Shown here: one piece after another, positions 43,777-53,129 of the stretch
Position numbering within the stretch: the first letter of the stretch is position 1
Layout of the letters: each line of letters begins with the position of its first letter
DNA from: Martinezella lusitana
Lineage (GTDB): Bacteria; Pseudomonadota; Alphaproteobacteria; Rhizobiales; Rhizobiaceae
Assembly: GCF_014207095.1 (NCBI RefSeq)
Contig: NZ_JACHBG010000011.1
Span: 1 to 64,000 of the forward strand
Length of the DNA stretch: 64,000 nucleotides
Direction of reading: 5' to 3'
Program-made: the position numbers and the translations under genes
The notes under the pieces: generated by a model
What the model saw: only the letters and a program-made list of their open reading frames with translations
Database searches by the model: none
Told to the model about the DNA's origin: nothing

Positions 43777-45192
43777 ATGAGCAAGATTGAAAACCTCCCC
43801 GCCTCCCCCTCTCCGCATACTGGCGCGCCATCCCACGGTATTCCATTTGGCGAAGCGGTCCGCGTCTGGGCACGCGTGGCTGCCTTGAGCTTTGGAGGTC
43901 CCGCCGGCCAGATCGCGGTCATGCACCGCATCATCGTCGAGGAGAAGCGCTGGATCGGCGAGAACCGCTTTCTTCAGGCGCTGAACTATTGCCACCTTCT
44001 ACCCGGACCGGAGGCCCAGCAGCTCGCGATCTATATCGGCTGGCTTCTGCACAAGACCAAGGGCGGCCTCGTCGCCGGCATTCTCTTCGTAGTTCCCGGT
44101 CTCATCGCCATCATGGCGCTTAGCTGGATCTACGCCATCTTCGGCAATGTCGGAGCGGTTCAGGCGCTGTTCTTCGGGCTGAAGGCGGCAGTGCTGGCGA
44201 TCGTCGTCGAAGCGGTGCTCCGGATCGGCCGACGTGCCTTGAGAAATAACGTTTTGAGAGGACTGGCAGGTGCAGCCTTCGTGGCACTGGCATTCTTTCA
44301 CATTCCGTTCCCACTCGTGGTGCTTGTGGCCGCCATTATTGGCTATCTCGGCAATCGCGCCGGATGGGCGGCGTTCTCGCCTGGCGGAAACCATGCCAAG
44401 GTCGGCGGGAAACAGGTCGCCGATGCGGACACCGCGCTTGGTGAGGAAACACCGGCGCACGCGCGGCCGTCTTTTGGCTGGTCACTCAGGGTCGCTGGAA
44501 TCTGCCTTCTGCTATGGCTCGCCCCTACGCTCATCTTGTGGGCCGTATTCGGGTCTGGAAATATCTTCACGAATATCGGCTTTTTCTTTTCGAAGACGGC
44601 CGCCGTATCGTTTGGCGGCGCCTATGCCGTCCTGTCCTACGTCGCCCAGCAGGCGGTCGACCATTACAATTGGCTCAAACCCGGAGAAATGCTCGATGGT
44701 CTCGGCATGGCCGAGACGACACCAGGGCCGTTGATCATGGTCACGCAATTCGTCGGTTTCATGGGCGCCTATCGCGCACCCGGCTCGCTCAATCCCTTGC
44801 TTGCCGCCACACTTGGCGGATTGCTGACCACTTGGGTGACCTTCGTCCCCTGCTTCCTCTGGATCTTTCTCGGCGCACCGTTCATCGAGAGCCTGAGGAG
44901 CAACAAGGCTTTGTCGGCGGCACTTTCAGCCATTACCGCTGCCATTGTCGGGGTGATCCTGAACCTGGCAGTGTGGTTCGCGCTGCATGTCCTGTTTTCT
45001 CAAACATACCCGATCCATGGGTTCGGGATCAGCTTTGACGCGCCGGTCCTAAGCTCGCTGAATATCGCCTCCTTCGCGCTGACGCTCGGTGCGATGGTCG
45101 CGGTGTTCCGTTTCAAGGTCGGCATGCTCACGACGCTTGCAACCTGCTCGATCCTTGGGCTCGTCTACGGCGTCGTCATGGGATGGGTCTAG
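43777..45192 (+). CDS. chrA: Chromate transporter ChrA
   Basis: Chromate/sulfate antiporter-type exporter, 471 residues with two CHR halves. The first half begins FGEAVRVWARVAALSFGGPAGQIAVMH, with LPGPEAQQLAIYIGW; the second has FFFSKTAAVSFGGAYAVLSYVAQQAV and MAETTPGPLIMVTQFVGF. The length is in the long-chain ChrA range. A long loop rich in charged residues separates the halves. AAGGAGG upstream supports the start. It would remove chromate from the cytoplasm. Confidence 0.95.
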   Translation: MSKIENLPASPSPHTGAPSHGIPFGEAVRVWARVAALSFGGPAGQIAVMHRIIVEEKRWIGENRFLQALNYCHLLPGPEAQQLAIYIGWLLHKTKGGLVAGILFVVPGLIAIMALSWIYAIFGNVGAVQALFFGLKAAVLAIVVEAVLRIGRRALRNNVLRGLAGAAFVALAFFHIPFPLVVLVAAIIGYLGNRAGWAAFSPGGNHAKVGGKQVADADTALGEETPAHARPSFGWSLRVAGICLLLWLAPTLILWAVFGSGNIFTNIGFFFSKTAAVSFGGAYAVLSYVAQQAVDHYNWLKPGEMLDGLGMAETTPGPLIMVTQFVGFMGAYRAPGSLNPLLAATLGGLLTTWVTFVPCFLWIFLGAPFIESLRSNKALSAALSAITAAIVGVILNLAVWFALHVLFSQTYPIHGFGISFDAPVLSSLNIASFALTLGAMVAVFRFKVGMLTTLATCSILGLVYGVVMGWV

Positions 45193-45547
45193 CAATCGGA
45201 GTTGCCCGGAGGAGCGATCTGTATGCGAACAAGTTGACGAGAATTTCCGCTCCGCGAAAATGCGGCTCGTTTCCTTTGCTGACCTTTCTGCTGGAAAGTT
45301 TATGCCGGCGCTTGATCGTCACCACCCGCGACCTGTTCGATGTGCGGGATCTTCTGGTTCAGGAAGGCGTTCAATGCGAGGTTCGCCTTAGGCCGAAATT
45401 CGACCACATACATTTAAATCGATTTTAAAAAATCAAGATATGAAGCTAATCGATTTTAATTTGTTCATTAAAAAATTCTTGTTGCAGCGCGAAGAAAATC
45501 GTCCCTAACTCCCTTACGCTATTTTTGTCCGCTGTAGGAAACGCGCA
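45193..45547. other. AT-rich intergenic region after chrA
   Basis: No supported gene. A pair of direct repeats, ATCGATTTTAA, lies at 45418-45428 and 45450-45460 within a markedly AT-rich block (45411-45480). The right end holds the possible promoter of the 57-residue gene. Confidence 0.4.
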
Positions 45548-45721
45548 ATGACAATTTCATTTCCGCTTACAGACAATCGTACTGTTGATGAGCTGTTGAA
45601 GCATCTCAACGCGCATAAGCTGTTCTATCCCGGAAACTGCGCCATCACGGTCAATCCCCTCGCAGCGCACGTTTCATCGTGCCTTTCATATGCTCTCAGC
45701 ACCGCTCGGACAGCCTGGTAG
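45548..45721 (+). CDS. Hypothetical 57-residue protein
   Basis: ATG at 45548 with AGGAAA 7-12 nt upstream. The product starts MTISFPLTDNRTVDELLKH and continues for 57 residues with two Cys residues (NC and SC). No family recognised. The preceding AT-rich region is a plausible promoter. Its size is below common cut-offs; real translation is possible but unproven. Confidence 0.35.
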   Translation: MTISFPLTDNRTVDELLKHLNAHKLFYPGNCAITVNPLAAHVSSCLSYALSTARTAW

Positions 45722-46001
45722 GCGCAAGGCTCTTCGGTCGAGACATTTTTGCCCCGAATTGCGCATCAGAGACTTACGTTCGAACAACGTCTGAGGATTT
45801 GGACCTCGGGGCAGTTTTCTTAGCGCGCGCATTGGCTTGAGCGCTCGCTGAAAATTGTTTGAATTCCATACGGCGTTACTCATCTGGCGTGGGAAAAGTG
45901 CGACCTTTGCCGAGTATCTCGGAGAAGATTTTTGATCCGCGATTGTCGAAAAGAGGAACCTTCGTTCGTCTTTTCGACAAGGACACCGGAGGCAAAACCA
46001 G
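45722..46001. other. Upstream region of the GST gene
   Basis: No supported gene. The ribosome binding site AGGCAAAACCAG for the GST gene is at the right end. Confidence 0.4.
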
Positions 46002-46640
46002 ATGAAGTTGTATTTCAGCAGAAACCCCAATCCGCGCCTTGCAGTTGCCGTTGCGCGGTTCCTAAAAACAGATGTCGCGTTCGAGTTCGCTGCACCGATG
46101 GCTCCGGGACAATCGGAGCGATATCTGCCGCTCAACCCCAATCTTCTTTTGCCAATTTTGGAGCACTCCGGTCGAACGCTTTGGGAATGTGATGCGATCG
46201 CCTGCTGGCTATCCAGACATGCCGGCTCGAACTTCTGGAGAACCGACGGCGAAGAGCCGGACATGATCCGCTGGATCAGTTGGGCGAAGGAGAATTTCAT
46301 GAAGGCGTGTGACACCGTTCATTGGGAGCGTGGCACGAAACTGCGCTACAATATAGGGCCGTGTGACGACATGATGGTTGCGGAGGGTTTAAGACAATTC
46401 AACAGGGCGGCAGTTATTCTTGAAAGTGAGCTGTCCAATCAGTCGTGGATCCTCGGCGAGACGATCTCGTTCGCCGATTTTCGCATGGCGACGTTCTTGC
46501 CCTTCAACGACGCGGCGCGCCTCCCGATAGAGGATTATCCAGCCATAAGACGCTGGTCTGATCGATTGAACCAGATCGAAGCCTGGCGCGATCCGTTTCG
46601 CGGATTGGATGCACCTTGTTTGCCGCCAATTCCCGACTGA
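46002..46640 (+). CDS. Glutathione S-transferase family protein
   Basis: A 212-residue thioredoxin-fold plus helical-domain protein. The N-terminal domain reads MKLYFSRNPNPRLAVAVARFL, with the cis-Pro region NLLLPILEHSGRTLWECDAIACWLS, and the C-terminal helical domain includes GETISFADFRMATFLPF (the conserved N-cap Asp). It probably conjugates or reduces electrophiles with glutathione, or acts in stress defence. Monocistronic. Confidence 0.9.
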   Translation: MKLYFSRNPNPRLAVAVARFLKTDVAFEFAAPMAPGQSERYLPLNPNLLLPILEHSGRTLWECDAIACWLSRHAGSNFWRTDGEEPDMIRWISWAKENFMKACDTVHWERGTKLRYNIGPCDDMMVAEGLRQFNRAAVILESELSNQSWILGETISFADFRMATFLPFNDAARLPIEDYPAIRRWSDRLNQIEAWRDPFRGLDAPCLPPIPD

Positions 46641-47100
46641 AACAGCTCTACCGGGCAAATGATGACGCAAAACGTGCAAGCCTCCCGGGAGATATGTCGG
46701 AGTGGAAAGCTAGGGTTCCACTTCGACGGATAGAGCGCTGAAGGTTTTGGGCTTGAATACGGCAAGCGCCATCAGTCTGCTTCCCACCTGATTGTCACGC
46801 TCGACAGACCGCTTATTCGATTTCATCGACGCAACAGGGGCGAGCCGATTGTCGGACACGTAAGGGGTAAGATTTCGCTGCCGCGGGCGAGCATTGTTTA
46901 CCACGTGTCCCCGTTCAAAATCGCCGATCATTTGGCGCAATAGATTAACAGTGCATAATATTAAAAATATAAAGAATAGGCGACAAAAGCGATAAGATTT
47001 GCTATGTTTGCGGCAGCCGGTTGTGGCTTGATTTGTAGATAAAAATTCGCCGAACGTCTTTGCACCACCAGCCGGTACCCGGTGTAAGAGGACAGATGTT
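46641..47100. other. Intergenic stretch, no supported gene
   Basis: About 460 bases. A long minus-strand frame exists but shows no family features. The right part (46920-47000) is AT-rich and probably holds the promoter of the DUF2189 gene. Confidence 0.45.
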
Positions 47101-47913
47101 ATGGTGGCATTCCATATCATGGCTGGTGCGAGCGGCGAATTTGTGCGCCCCGAAGTGCGCAAGATAACCGTCGCGGATCTTATGGACGCACTGAGATTGG
47201 GGCTTGATGATTTCGCAGAGAAGCCATCACATTACGTTTTTCTCTGTCTTATGTATCCGATCACAGGCGTTTTCCTCATCATGTGGAGTTCCGGCGCTAA
47301 CCTGCTACCGCTGATTTATCCCTTGATCTCAGGTTTTGCATTGGTTGGCCCGATTGCGGCCCTCGGCCTTTATGAAATCAGTCGACGCCGCGAACAGCAA
47401 TTGGATAGCGCATGGCATCATGCGCTGGAGGTTCGTCACTCTCCGGCGCTGCCATCGATTATAGCGGTAGGTTTCATGCTGTTTGCGCTTTTCATCGCTT
47501 GGTTAGTTGTCGCACAGCGCATCTACACCGTAACTTTCGGCGAAGCCGGTCTGACCTCAGTCTTCACTTTCCTGTCAGATGTGCTGACGACCCCTCGAGG
47601 TGCCTCCCTTATGCTTTGGGGGAACCTGGCCGGTTTCGCGTTCGCAATAATTGTGTTGGCGACGACGGTGGTGACCTTCCCGCTGCTGCTGGACCGGGAT
47701 GTCGGCGCAATCGCAGCCGTAAATGCTAGCATACGTGCCACGCTTGCCAATCCAGGGCCTGTTGCACTTTGGGGATTGATCGTCGCCGCGCTGCTTGTCG
47801 TCGGCACAATCCCGATTTTTGTCGGCCTTGCGGTCGTCATGCCCATCCTCGGGCATTCGACCTGGCACTTATATCGGAAATTGATTGCCGCCTATCCGAA
47901 CCGCATGCCTTGA
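47101..47913 (+). CDS. DUF2189 integral membrane protein
   Basis: A 270-residue inner-membrane protein, about six helices. The N-terminal segment VRKITVADLMDALRLGLDDFAEKPSHYVFLCLMYPITGVFL is the DUF2189 hallmark, and helices follow through IAALGLYEISRRREQQLDS to VGLAVVMPILGHSTWHLYRKLI. AGAGGACAG precedes the start. The family is found next to cytochrome oxidase genes, as here, but its role is unknown. Confidence 0.88.
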   Translation: MVAFHIMAGASGEFVRPEVRKITVADLMDALRLGLDDFAEKPSHYVFLCLMYPITGVFLIMWSSGANLLPLIYPLISGFALVGPIAALGLYEISRRREQQLDSAWHHALEVRHSPALPSIIAVGFMLFALFIAWLVVAQRIYTVTFGEAGLTSVFTFLSDVLTTPRGASLMLWGNLAGFAFAIIVLATTVVTFPLLLDRDVGAIAAVNASIRATLANPGPVALWGLIVAALLVVGTIPIFVGLAVVMPILGHSTWHLYRKLIAAYPNRMP

Positions 47914-47998
47914 ATTCAAAAAAGGAAACTTGTCCCCGAGGATCATCCTCCAAGCCGTTACGACCTGTCCGCTGGGAGTCGCGTCGTTTGGAATAGCG

Positions 47999-48406
47999 AT
48001 GAAGAGAATGAGGATTGCCATGTCTTACGGTTTTCTTCCGATCTGCCTGCTTCTTGCCACTGCTGTCCCGCTTGACGCTCTCGCGCAGGAGGGCGATGCG
48101 GCCGCAGGGGCTATTGTTTTCAAGAAATGTGCCATTTGCCATATAGCCGAAACAGACCAGAACAAGATCGGCCCCTCGCTGAACGGTCTATTCGGCAGAA
48201 CGGCTGGAACACATCCGAACTTTGCCTACTCGCCGGCAATGCAGCAGGCAGGCAAAGACGGCCTCGTTTGGAGTGAGACATCGCTCCGCGACTATTTGCA
48301 CGATCCCAAGGTGAAGGTGAAAGGCACGAAAATGACCTTCCCGGGGCTTAAGGACGATACAGAAATTACCAATCTGATCGCCTATCTGAAGCAGTACTCC
48401 AAATAG
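47999..48406 (+). CDS. Class I c-type cytochrome
   Basis: A 135-residue periplasmic cytochrome c. A signal peptide (KRMRIAMSYGFLPICLLLATAVPLDALA) is followed by GAIVFKKCAICHIAE with the heme-binding CAICH, GPSLNGLFGRTAG, a distal Met in KMTFPGL and a terminal helix TNLIAYLKQYSK. It resembles mitochondrial-like cytochrome c550/c2 and may deliver electrons to the oxidase encoded downstream. The start could also be at 48008 or 48020; the ATG at 47999 gives the best signal peptide. Confidence 0.93.
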   Translation: MKRMRIAMSYGFLPICLLLATAVPLDALAQEGDAAAGAIVFKKCAICHIAETDQNKIGPSLNGLFGRTAGTHPNFAYSPAMQQAGKDGLVWSETSLRDYLHDPKVKVKGTKMTFPGLKDDTEITNLIAYLKQYSK

Positions 48407-48468
48407 CGAGATGCACGATGTGGACGAGCTGCTTTTTGGGCCGCCGGTTGGATCGGCGGGGGTTCGGT

Positions 48469-48573
48469 TCAATGATAGACGCCGCTGACCCGGTCTTCGG
48501 CGTTGAGATGCCCCTTGCGGTTTGCCGGGATGAATTCCTGCCGTTGCTGCAATTGTCCGTGTGATTTGTTCAT
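48469..48573 (-). CDS. Possible 34-residue protein
   Basis: A clean minus-strand frame from the ATG at 48573 to TGA (48469-48471). The polar product includes QRQEFIPANRKGHLNAEDRVSGVYH. No ribosome binding site is seen. It looks more protein-like than the random frames around it. Listed as a candidate only. Confidence 0.3.
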   Translation of the reverse strand: MNKSHGQLQQRQEFIPANRKGHLNAEDRVSGVYH

Positions 48574-48585
48574 GAGATAATACTA

Positions 48586-48620
48586 AAACGTTTCGCGATG
48601 GGATTGTGGAAACGTTCGCG
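48586..48620. repeat. Direct repeat before the oxidase operon
   Basis: AAACGTTTCGCG at 48586-48597 and AAACGTTCGCG at 48610-48620 are spaced 24 nt apart, just before subunit II. A GATAATACT stretch lies beside the first copy. Possible regulator half-sites. Confidence 0.35.
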
Positions 48621-48640
48621 GCCGGGTCAGGGAGGAGACG

Positions 48641-49456
48641 ATGGCTGTCGTATTGGTTCTCGTTCTACTGGTGGTGGGATCGATTGCGTTCCATCTGCTC
48701 AGCCCTTGGTGGTGGACGCCGATCGCTTCCAATTGGAGCTATATCGACAACACGATTGTCATCACGTTCTGGATCACCGGCTTCGTTTTCACGGCGGTCG
48801 TGTTGTTCATAGCTTATTGCATCCTTCGCTTCAGGCACCGCGCCGGAAACCAGGCGGCATACCAGCCGGAAAACAAGCGGCTGGAATGGTGGCTTGCCGG
48901 GGGAACCGCAATTGGCGTGGCTGCGATGCTCGCGCCGGGCCTGGTCGTTTGGAAGCAGTTCGTGACGGTTCCAGCCGATGCCAGCGTGGTCGAAGTCGTC
49001 GGGCAGCAATGGCAGTGGAGTTTCCGACTGCCGGGCGCGGACGGGCGGCTCGGGCGGGCTGATACGCGCAACATCACCCCGGAAAATCCGCTCGGTTTAG
49101 ACAAGAATGATCTTGCAGGAATGGACGATGTCATCGTCCAGGGTGGAGAGTTGCACATACCCGTCGGCAAACCCGTCAAATTGCTTCTGCGCTCGATCGA
49201 CGTCATACACGATTTCTACGTACCGCAATTCCGGGGCAAGATGGACATGATCCCTGGCACGGTCACCTATTATTGGTTCACGCCAATGCGGACAGGAACG
49301 TTCGAAGTTCTCTGTTCGGAACTTTGCGGCGTCGGCCATCCGCAGATGCGCGGCACGGTCGTGGTCGAGACCGAAACCGCCTATCAAGCCTGGCTGCAGC
49401 AACAGCAGACCTTTTCGCAGTCGCTGGCGTCGGCGGAAAAATCGGCGGCCAAGTAA
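48641..49456 (+). CDS. ctaC: Cytochrome c oxidase subunit II
   Basis: A 271-residue membrane-anchored cupredoxin. Two N-terminal helices (AVVLVLVLLVVGSIAF and IVITFWITGFVFTAVVLF) are followed by a periplasmic CuA domain with the ligand set His in DVIHDFYVP and CSELCGVGHPQM. The cytochrome-c-accepting aromatic patch is visible as GQQWQWSFRLPG. GGGAGGAG lies 5-12 nt upstream. It is the first gene of the oxidase operon. Confidence 0.95.
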   Translation: MAVVLVLVLLVVGSIAFHLLSPWWWTPIASNWSYIDNTIVITFWITGFVFTAVVLFIAYCILRFRHRAGNQAAYQPENKRLEWWLAGGTAIGVAAMLAPGLVVWKQFVTVPADASVVEVVGQQWQWSFRLPGADGRLGRADTRNITPENPLGLDKNDLAGMDDVIVQGGELHIPVGKPVKLLLRSIDVIHDFYVPQFRGKMDMIPGTVTYYWFTPMRTGTFEVLCSELCGVGHPQMRGTVVVETETAYQAWLQQQQTFSQSLASAEKSAAK

Positions 49457-49509
49457 ATAAGTGTAGTTGAGGCGGAAAACTGCATTGGAGGGAACAGGGA
49501 GGATATAAT

Positions 49510-51288
49510 ATGGTCGATATCGGATCCGGCACCGAGCAGGTCATCCGGCCCGCCGAAGTCGAGGATGTGGAGCTTTATCACCCGAAAAGCTGGTGGACGA
49601 GATACGTCTTCAGCCAGGATGCCAAGGTCATCGCCGTTCAGTATGCGCTAACCGCCATATCGATAGGCATGGTGGCACTGGCGCTGTCCTGGCTGATGCG
49701 TCTGCAACTCGGCTTTCCCGGCTATTTTTCCTTCATCGACGCAGACCATTATTATCAGTTCATCACCATGCATGGCATGATCATGGTGATCTACCTGCTG
49801 ACGGCGCTGTTCCTCGGTGGCTTCGGCAACTATCTGATCCCTTTGATGCTTGGCGCGCGTGATATGGTGTTTCCCTATGCGAACATGCTGAGCTATTGGC
49901 TTTATCTTCTTGCCGTCATAGTCCTGGTTGTCGGCTTCTTCGCGCCCGGCGGACCGACAGGTGCTGGTTGGACATTGTATCCACCGCAAGCTCTTCTGTC
50001 GGGTACGCCCGGAGGGCGCGATTGGGGCATCATCCTGATGCTGTCATCGTTGATCCTGTTCATCATCGGCTTCACGATGGGCGGATTGAATTATGTCGTG
50101 ACGGTGCTGCAGGGACGCGCGCGTGGCATGACGCTCATGCGGATGCCGCTAACAGTCTGGGGCATATTCACCGCAACCGTCATGGCGCTTCTCGCCTTCC
50201 CGGCGCTCTTTGTTGCCGCTGTCATGATGTTGTTCGATCGGTTACTCGGAACGAGTTTCTTCATGCCCGCCATCGTCGAGATGGGCCAGCAATTGCAACA
50301 AAGTGGCGGGAGCCCTATCCTTTTCCAGCATCTTTTCTGGTTCTTCGGCCATCCGGAAGTCTATATCGTGGCGCTCCCGGCCTTCGGCATTGTCTCCGAC
50401 CTGATCAGCACCCATGCGCGCAAAAACATCTTCGGCTACCGGATGATGGTCTGGGCAATCGTCATCATTGCAGCGCTAAGCTTCGTCGTGTGGGCGCATC
50501 ATATGTATGTCAGCGGCATGAATCCTAACTTCGGGTTCTTCTTTGCGACCACGACGCTCATCATCGCCATCCCGACGGCGATCAAGGTCTACAATTGGGT
50601 GCTGACGCTCTGGCGCGGCGATATCCATCTGACATTGCCGATGCTGTTTGCCCTCGCCTTTATCGTCACATTCATCAATGGCGGGCTGACTGGCCTGTTT
50701 CTCGGCAATGTCGTCGTCGACGTGCCGCTTTCAGATACCATGTTCGTGGTTGCCCATTTCCACATGGTGATGGGGGTCGCGCCGCTCATGGTGATCTTCG
50801 GCGCCATCCACCATTGGTATCCGAAAGTCACCGGTCGCATGCTGAACGTGACGATGGGCCATATTCACTTCTGGATCACCTTTCTCGGCGCCTATGCGAT
50901 TTTCTTCCCAATGCACTATCTCGGCCTGATGGGTGTGCCGCGCCGCTATTACGAGCTTGGCGAGACGGCCTTCATACCGCCGTCTGCGCATACGCTGAAC
51001 ATGTACATCACTGTCGCTGCGCTGGTCGTCGGCGCCGCTCAGCTTCTGTTCCTGCTCAATCTCGCCTGGAGCCTACGTTGGGGCAAACCAGCGGGCGGCA
51101 ACCCATGGCGAGCGACAACATTGGAATGGCAGACGCCGCAAACGCCACCCGTTCACGGAAACTGGGGCAAGGAGCTACCGGTCGTCTACCGCTGGCCGTA
51201 TGATTACAGTGTCCCCGGAGCGGATCAGGACTTCCTGCCGCAAAATCAGCCGGCCTCGAGCGGGCCATCCGAAAGGGCGTTGTCATGA
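49510..51288 (+). CDS. ctaD: Cytochrome c oxidase subunit I
   Basis: A 592-residue heme-copper oxidase core subunit, 12 or more helices. Heme and copper ligands are visible in ITMHGMIMVIYL, FWFFGHPEVYIVALPAFG (with the Tyr crosslink and Glu of the D channel), WAHHMYVSGMNP and VAHFHMVMG. The GHPEVY motif places it in the A1 class, so it should pump protons. Reduces oxygen to water with electrons from CuA. The next gene overlaps it by 4 nt. Confidence 0.96.
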   Translation: MVDIGSGTEQVIRPAEVEDVELYHPKSWWTRYVFSQDAKVIAVQYALTAISIGMVALALSWLMRLQLGFPGYFSFIDADHYYQFITMHGMIMVIYLLTALFLGGFGNYLIPLMLGARDMVFPYANMLSYWLYLLAVIVLVVGFFAPGGPTGAGWTLYPPQALLSGTPGGRDWGIILMLSSLILFIIGFTMGGLNYVVTVLQGRARGMTLMRMPLTVWGIFTATVMALLAFPALFVAAVMMLFDRLLGTSFFMPAIVEMGQQLQQSGGSPILFQHLFWFFGHPEVYIVALPAFGIVSDLISTHARKNIFGYRMMVWAIVIIAALSFVVWAHHMYVSGMNPNFGFFFATTTLIIAIPTAIKVYNWVLTLWRGDIHLTLPMLFALAFIVTFINGGLTGLFLGNVVVDVPLSDTMFVVAHFHMVMGVAPLMVIFGAIHHWYPKVTGRMLNVTMGHIHFWITFLGAYAIFFPMHYLGLMGVPRRYYELGETAFIPPSAHTLNMYITVAALVVGAAQLLFLLNLAWSLRWGKPAGGNPWRATTLEWQTPQTPPVHGNWGKELPVVYRWPYDYSVPGADQDFLPQNQPASSGPSERALS

Positions 51289-51989
51289 GCGCCATTCTGA
51301 TCTTCATGGCGGGTATCGCCTGCATCATCGCCTGGTGGATGGCGCGGCAGCGGCTGACTTCAAAGCCCTGGCTGGAAGCCGGTTTTGCGGGCGATGCGGC
51401 GGAGATGCGCGGATCGTCGGCGACCACAGCGAAAGTCGGTCTTGGCATCTTTCTTGCCGTTGTCGGTGCCTTGTTCACACTCCTCATCAGCGCCTATCTC
51501 ACTCGCCTCAGCGGCTCGGACTGGTGGAGTATCCCCATTCCGCGGCTGCTCTGGGTGAATACGGCTGCCCTTGCCGCCAGCAGCGTCGCCCTGCAATGGG
51601 CAAAAACCGAAGCTCGTCTCGACCGCAGCGAGATGCTGAATACGGCTCTTGCAGTGGCTTTCGCACTGGCTGTTCTGTTTCTGATTGGGCAAGCTCTGGC
51701 GTGGCGGCAGCTGGTGGCGGCAGGCTATGTTCTCGCGGATAACCCATCGAATAGCTTCTTCTACATGATCACGGGACTGCATGGCCTGCACATATCGGGC
51801 GGGCTTTTCGTGCTTGCACGGACGACAATCCGCGCTCGTATCAGCCCGGTCCTCACAAGAGTTCGCTTAAGCGTGGATCTGTGCGCCATCTATTGGCATT
51901 TCATGCTCGTTGTCTGGCTGATCCTTTTTGCGCTCTTCGCCGGTTGGGCGAATAGTTTCGTCGATCTCTGCCGTCAGCTGGTTACTTGA
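51285..51989 (+). CDS. Cytochrome c oxidase subunit III-like protein, first
   Basis: A 234-residue membrane protein, about six helices. The pattern FFYMITGLHGLHISGGLFVLARTTIRAR..IYWHFMLVVWLILFALFAGW is that of subunit III, with the conserved His and Trp-His-Phe. The N-terminal 60 residues diverge from standard CtaE. It starts by overlapping subunit I (ATGA). It is paired with a second, more canonical subunit III immediately downstream. Confidence 0.88.
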   Translation: MSAILIFMAGIACIIAWWMARQRLTSKPWLEAGFAGDAAEMRGSSATTAKVGLGIFLAVVGALFTLLISAYLTRLSGSDWWSIPIPRLLWVNTAALAASSVALQWAKTEARLDRSEMLNTALAVAFALAVLFLIGQALAWRQLVAAGYVLADNPSNSFFYMITGLHGLHISGGLFVLARTTIRARISPVLTRVRLSVDLCAIYWHFMLVVWLILFALFAGWANSFVDLCRQLVT

Positions 51990-52001
51990 GGAGTTTCGAT
52001 A

Positions 52002-52724
52002 ATGACGGAATCCATAGAAAGACCGGCAAATGATCCGCATTTGCGGCCCGCGGGACTGCGCGGTGTTGCGGCCGACCTGTCGTCGGACCAGCGGGTGTTC
52101 AAGAACGTCTCCTGGGGCAAGGCGATGATGTGGATCTTCCTCTTGAGCGACACCTTCATTTTCGGTTGTTTTTTGTTGGCCTACATGACGGCTCGCATGT
52201 CGACCACCGTCGCCTGGCCCAATCCAAGCGAGGTTTTCGCCCTGACGATTGGCGGCAAGGAAATTCCGTTGATCCTGATCGCCATCATGACTTTCGTCCT
52301 CATCAGCAGCAGCGGCACGATGGCCATGGCCGTCAACTTCGGATACCGCCACGATCGTCGCAAGACCGCTCTGCTAATGTTGGCGACAGCGGTCCTCGGC
52401 GCGACATTCGTCGGAATGCAGGCATTCGAATGGACCAAACTGATCAGGGAAGGAGTCCGCCCCTGGGAGAACCCATGGGGGGCGGCACAGTTTGGTTCGT
52501 CCTTCTTCATGATCACCGGCTTTCACGGCACCCACGTCTCGATCGGCGTTCTTTTTCTTCTGATCATGGCACGCAAGGTGTGGCGAGGAGACTTCGATCA
52601 GGAAAGGCGGGGGTTTTTCACCAGCCGCAAGGGGCACTATGAGATCGTCGAGATCACCGGGCTTTACTGGCATTTCGTGGATCTGGTCTGGGTATTCATC
52701 TTTGCATTCTTCTATCTGTGGTGA
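52002..52724 (+). CDS. Cytochrome c oxidase subunit III-like protein, second
   Basis: A 240-residue membrane protein with about six helices: WGKAMMWIFLLSDTFIFGCFLLAYM, GSSFFMITGFHGTHVSIGVLFLLIMARK and VEITGLYWHFVDLVWVFIFAFFYLW, all typical of subunit III. The residues around VGMQAFEW carry the conserved Glu. It begins 12 nt after the first subunit III-like gene, with GAGG upstream. Confidence 0.92.
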   Translation: MTESIERPANDPHLRPAGLRGVAADLSSDQRVFKNVSWGKAMMWIFLLSDTFIFGCFLLAYMTARMSTTVAWPNPSEVFALTIGGKEIPLILIAIMTFVLISSSGTMAMAVNFGYRHDRRKTALLMLATAVLGATFVGMQAFEWTKLIREGVRPWENPWGAAQFGSSFFMITGFHGTHVSIGVLFLLIMARKVWRGDFDQERRGFFTSRKGHYEIVEITGLYWHFVDLVWVFIFAFFYLW

Positions 52725-52734
52725 GGATAGCATC

Positions 52735-53067
52735 ATGACACAAGGGCAGGCACATTCCGGACAACAGCATCCGATAAGGCTGTATATGCTCGTCTGGGGA
52801 CTGCTTTTTGTCCTCAGCACCTTCTCCTACCTTGTCGACTATTTCGCCATCCAGGGCTATCTCCGATGGGCTCTGATCCTTCTGTTCATGATCCTGAAAG
52901 CCGGGCTGATCGTTGCGATTTTCATGCACATGGCGTGGGAGCGGCTGGCGTTGATCTATGCCATCCTGTTTCCCCCGGTCCTGATACTTGTCTTCGTCGC
53001 TCTGATGGTTTCGGAATCGCACTACACGATCCTCACGAGACTGACCTTTTTCGGGGCTGGTCCGTAA
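52735..53067 (+). CDS. Cytochrome c oxidase subunit IV
   Basis: A 110-residue protein with three helices: RLYMLVWGLLFVLSTFSYLVDYF, RWALILLFMILKAGLIVAIFMHMAWE and ALIYAILFPPVLILVFVALMVSE, matching the bacterial COX4 family. Start at 52735 follows GAGGATAG. It closes the operon. Likely stabilises the binuclear centre or subunit packing. Confidence 0.9.
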   Translation: MTQGQAHSGQQHPIRLYMLVWGLLFVLSTFSYLVDYFAIQGYLRWALILLFMILKAGLIVAIFMHMAWERLALIYAILFPPVLILVFVALMVSESHYTILTRLTFFGAGP

Positions 53068-53129
53068 GGCCTGGCACCATCCGGCCATTCCTGAAACAGT
53101 GTATCAAAAGCTCGCAATATGGCTCAGCC

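Noticed and set aside
48441..48459. CCGCCG/CGGCGG hairpin after the 34-codon frame
   Set aside because: The adjoining run is A-rich in the relevant direction, not T-rich.
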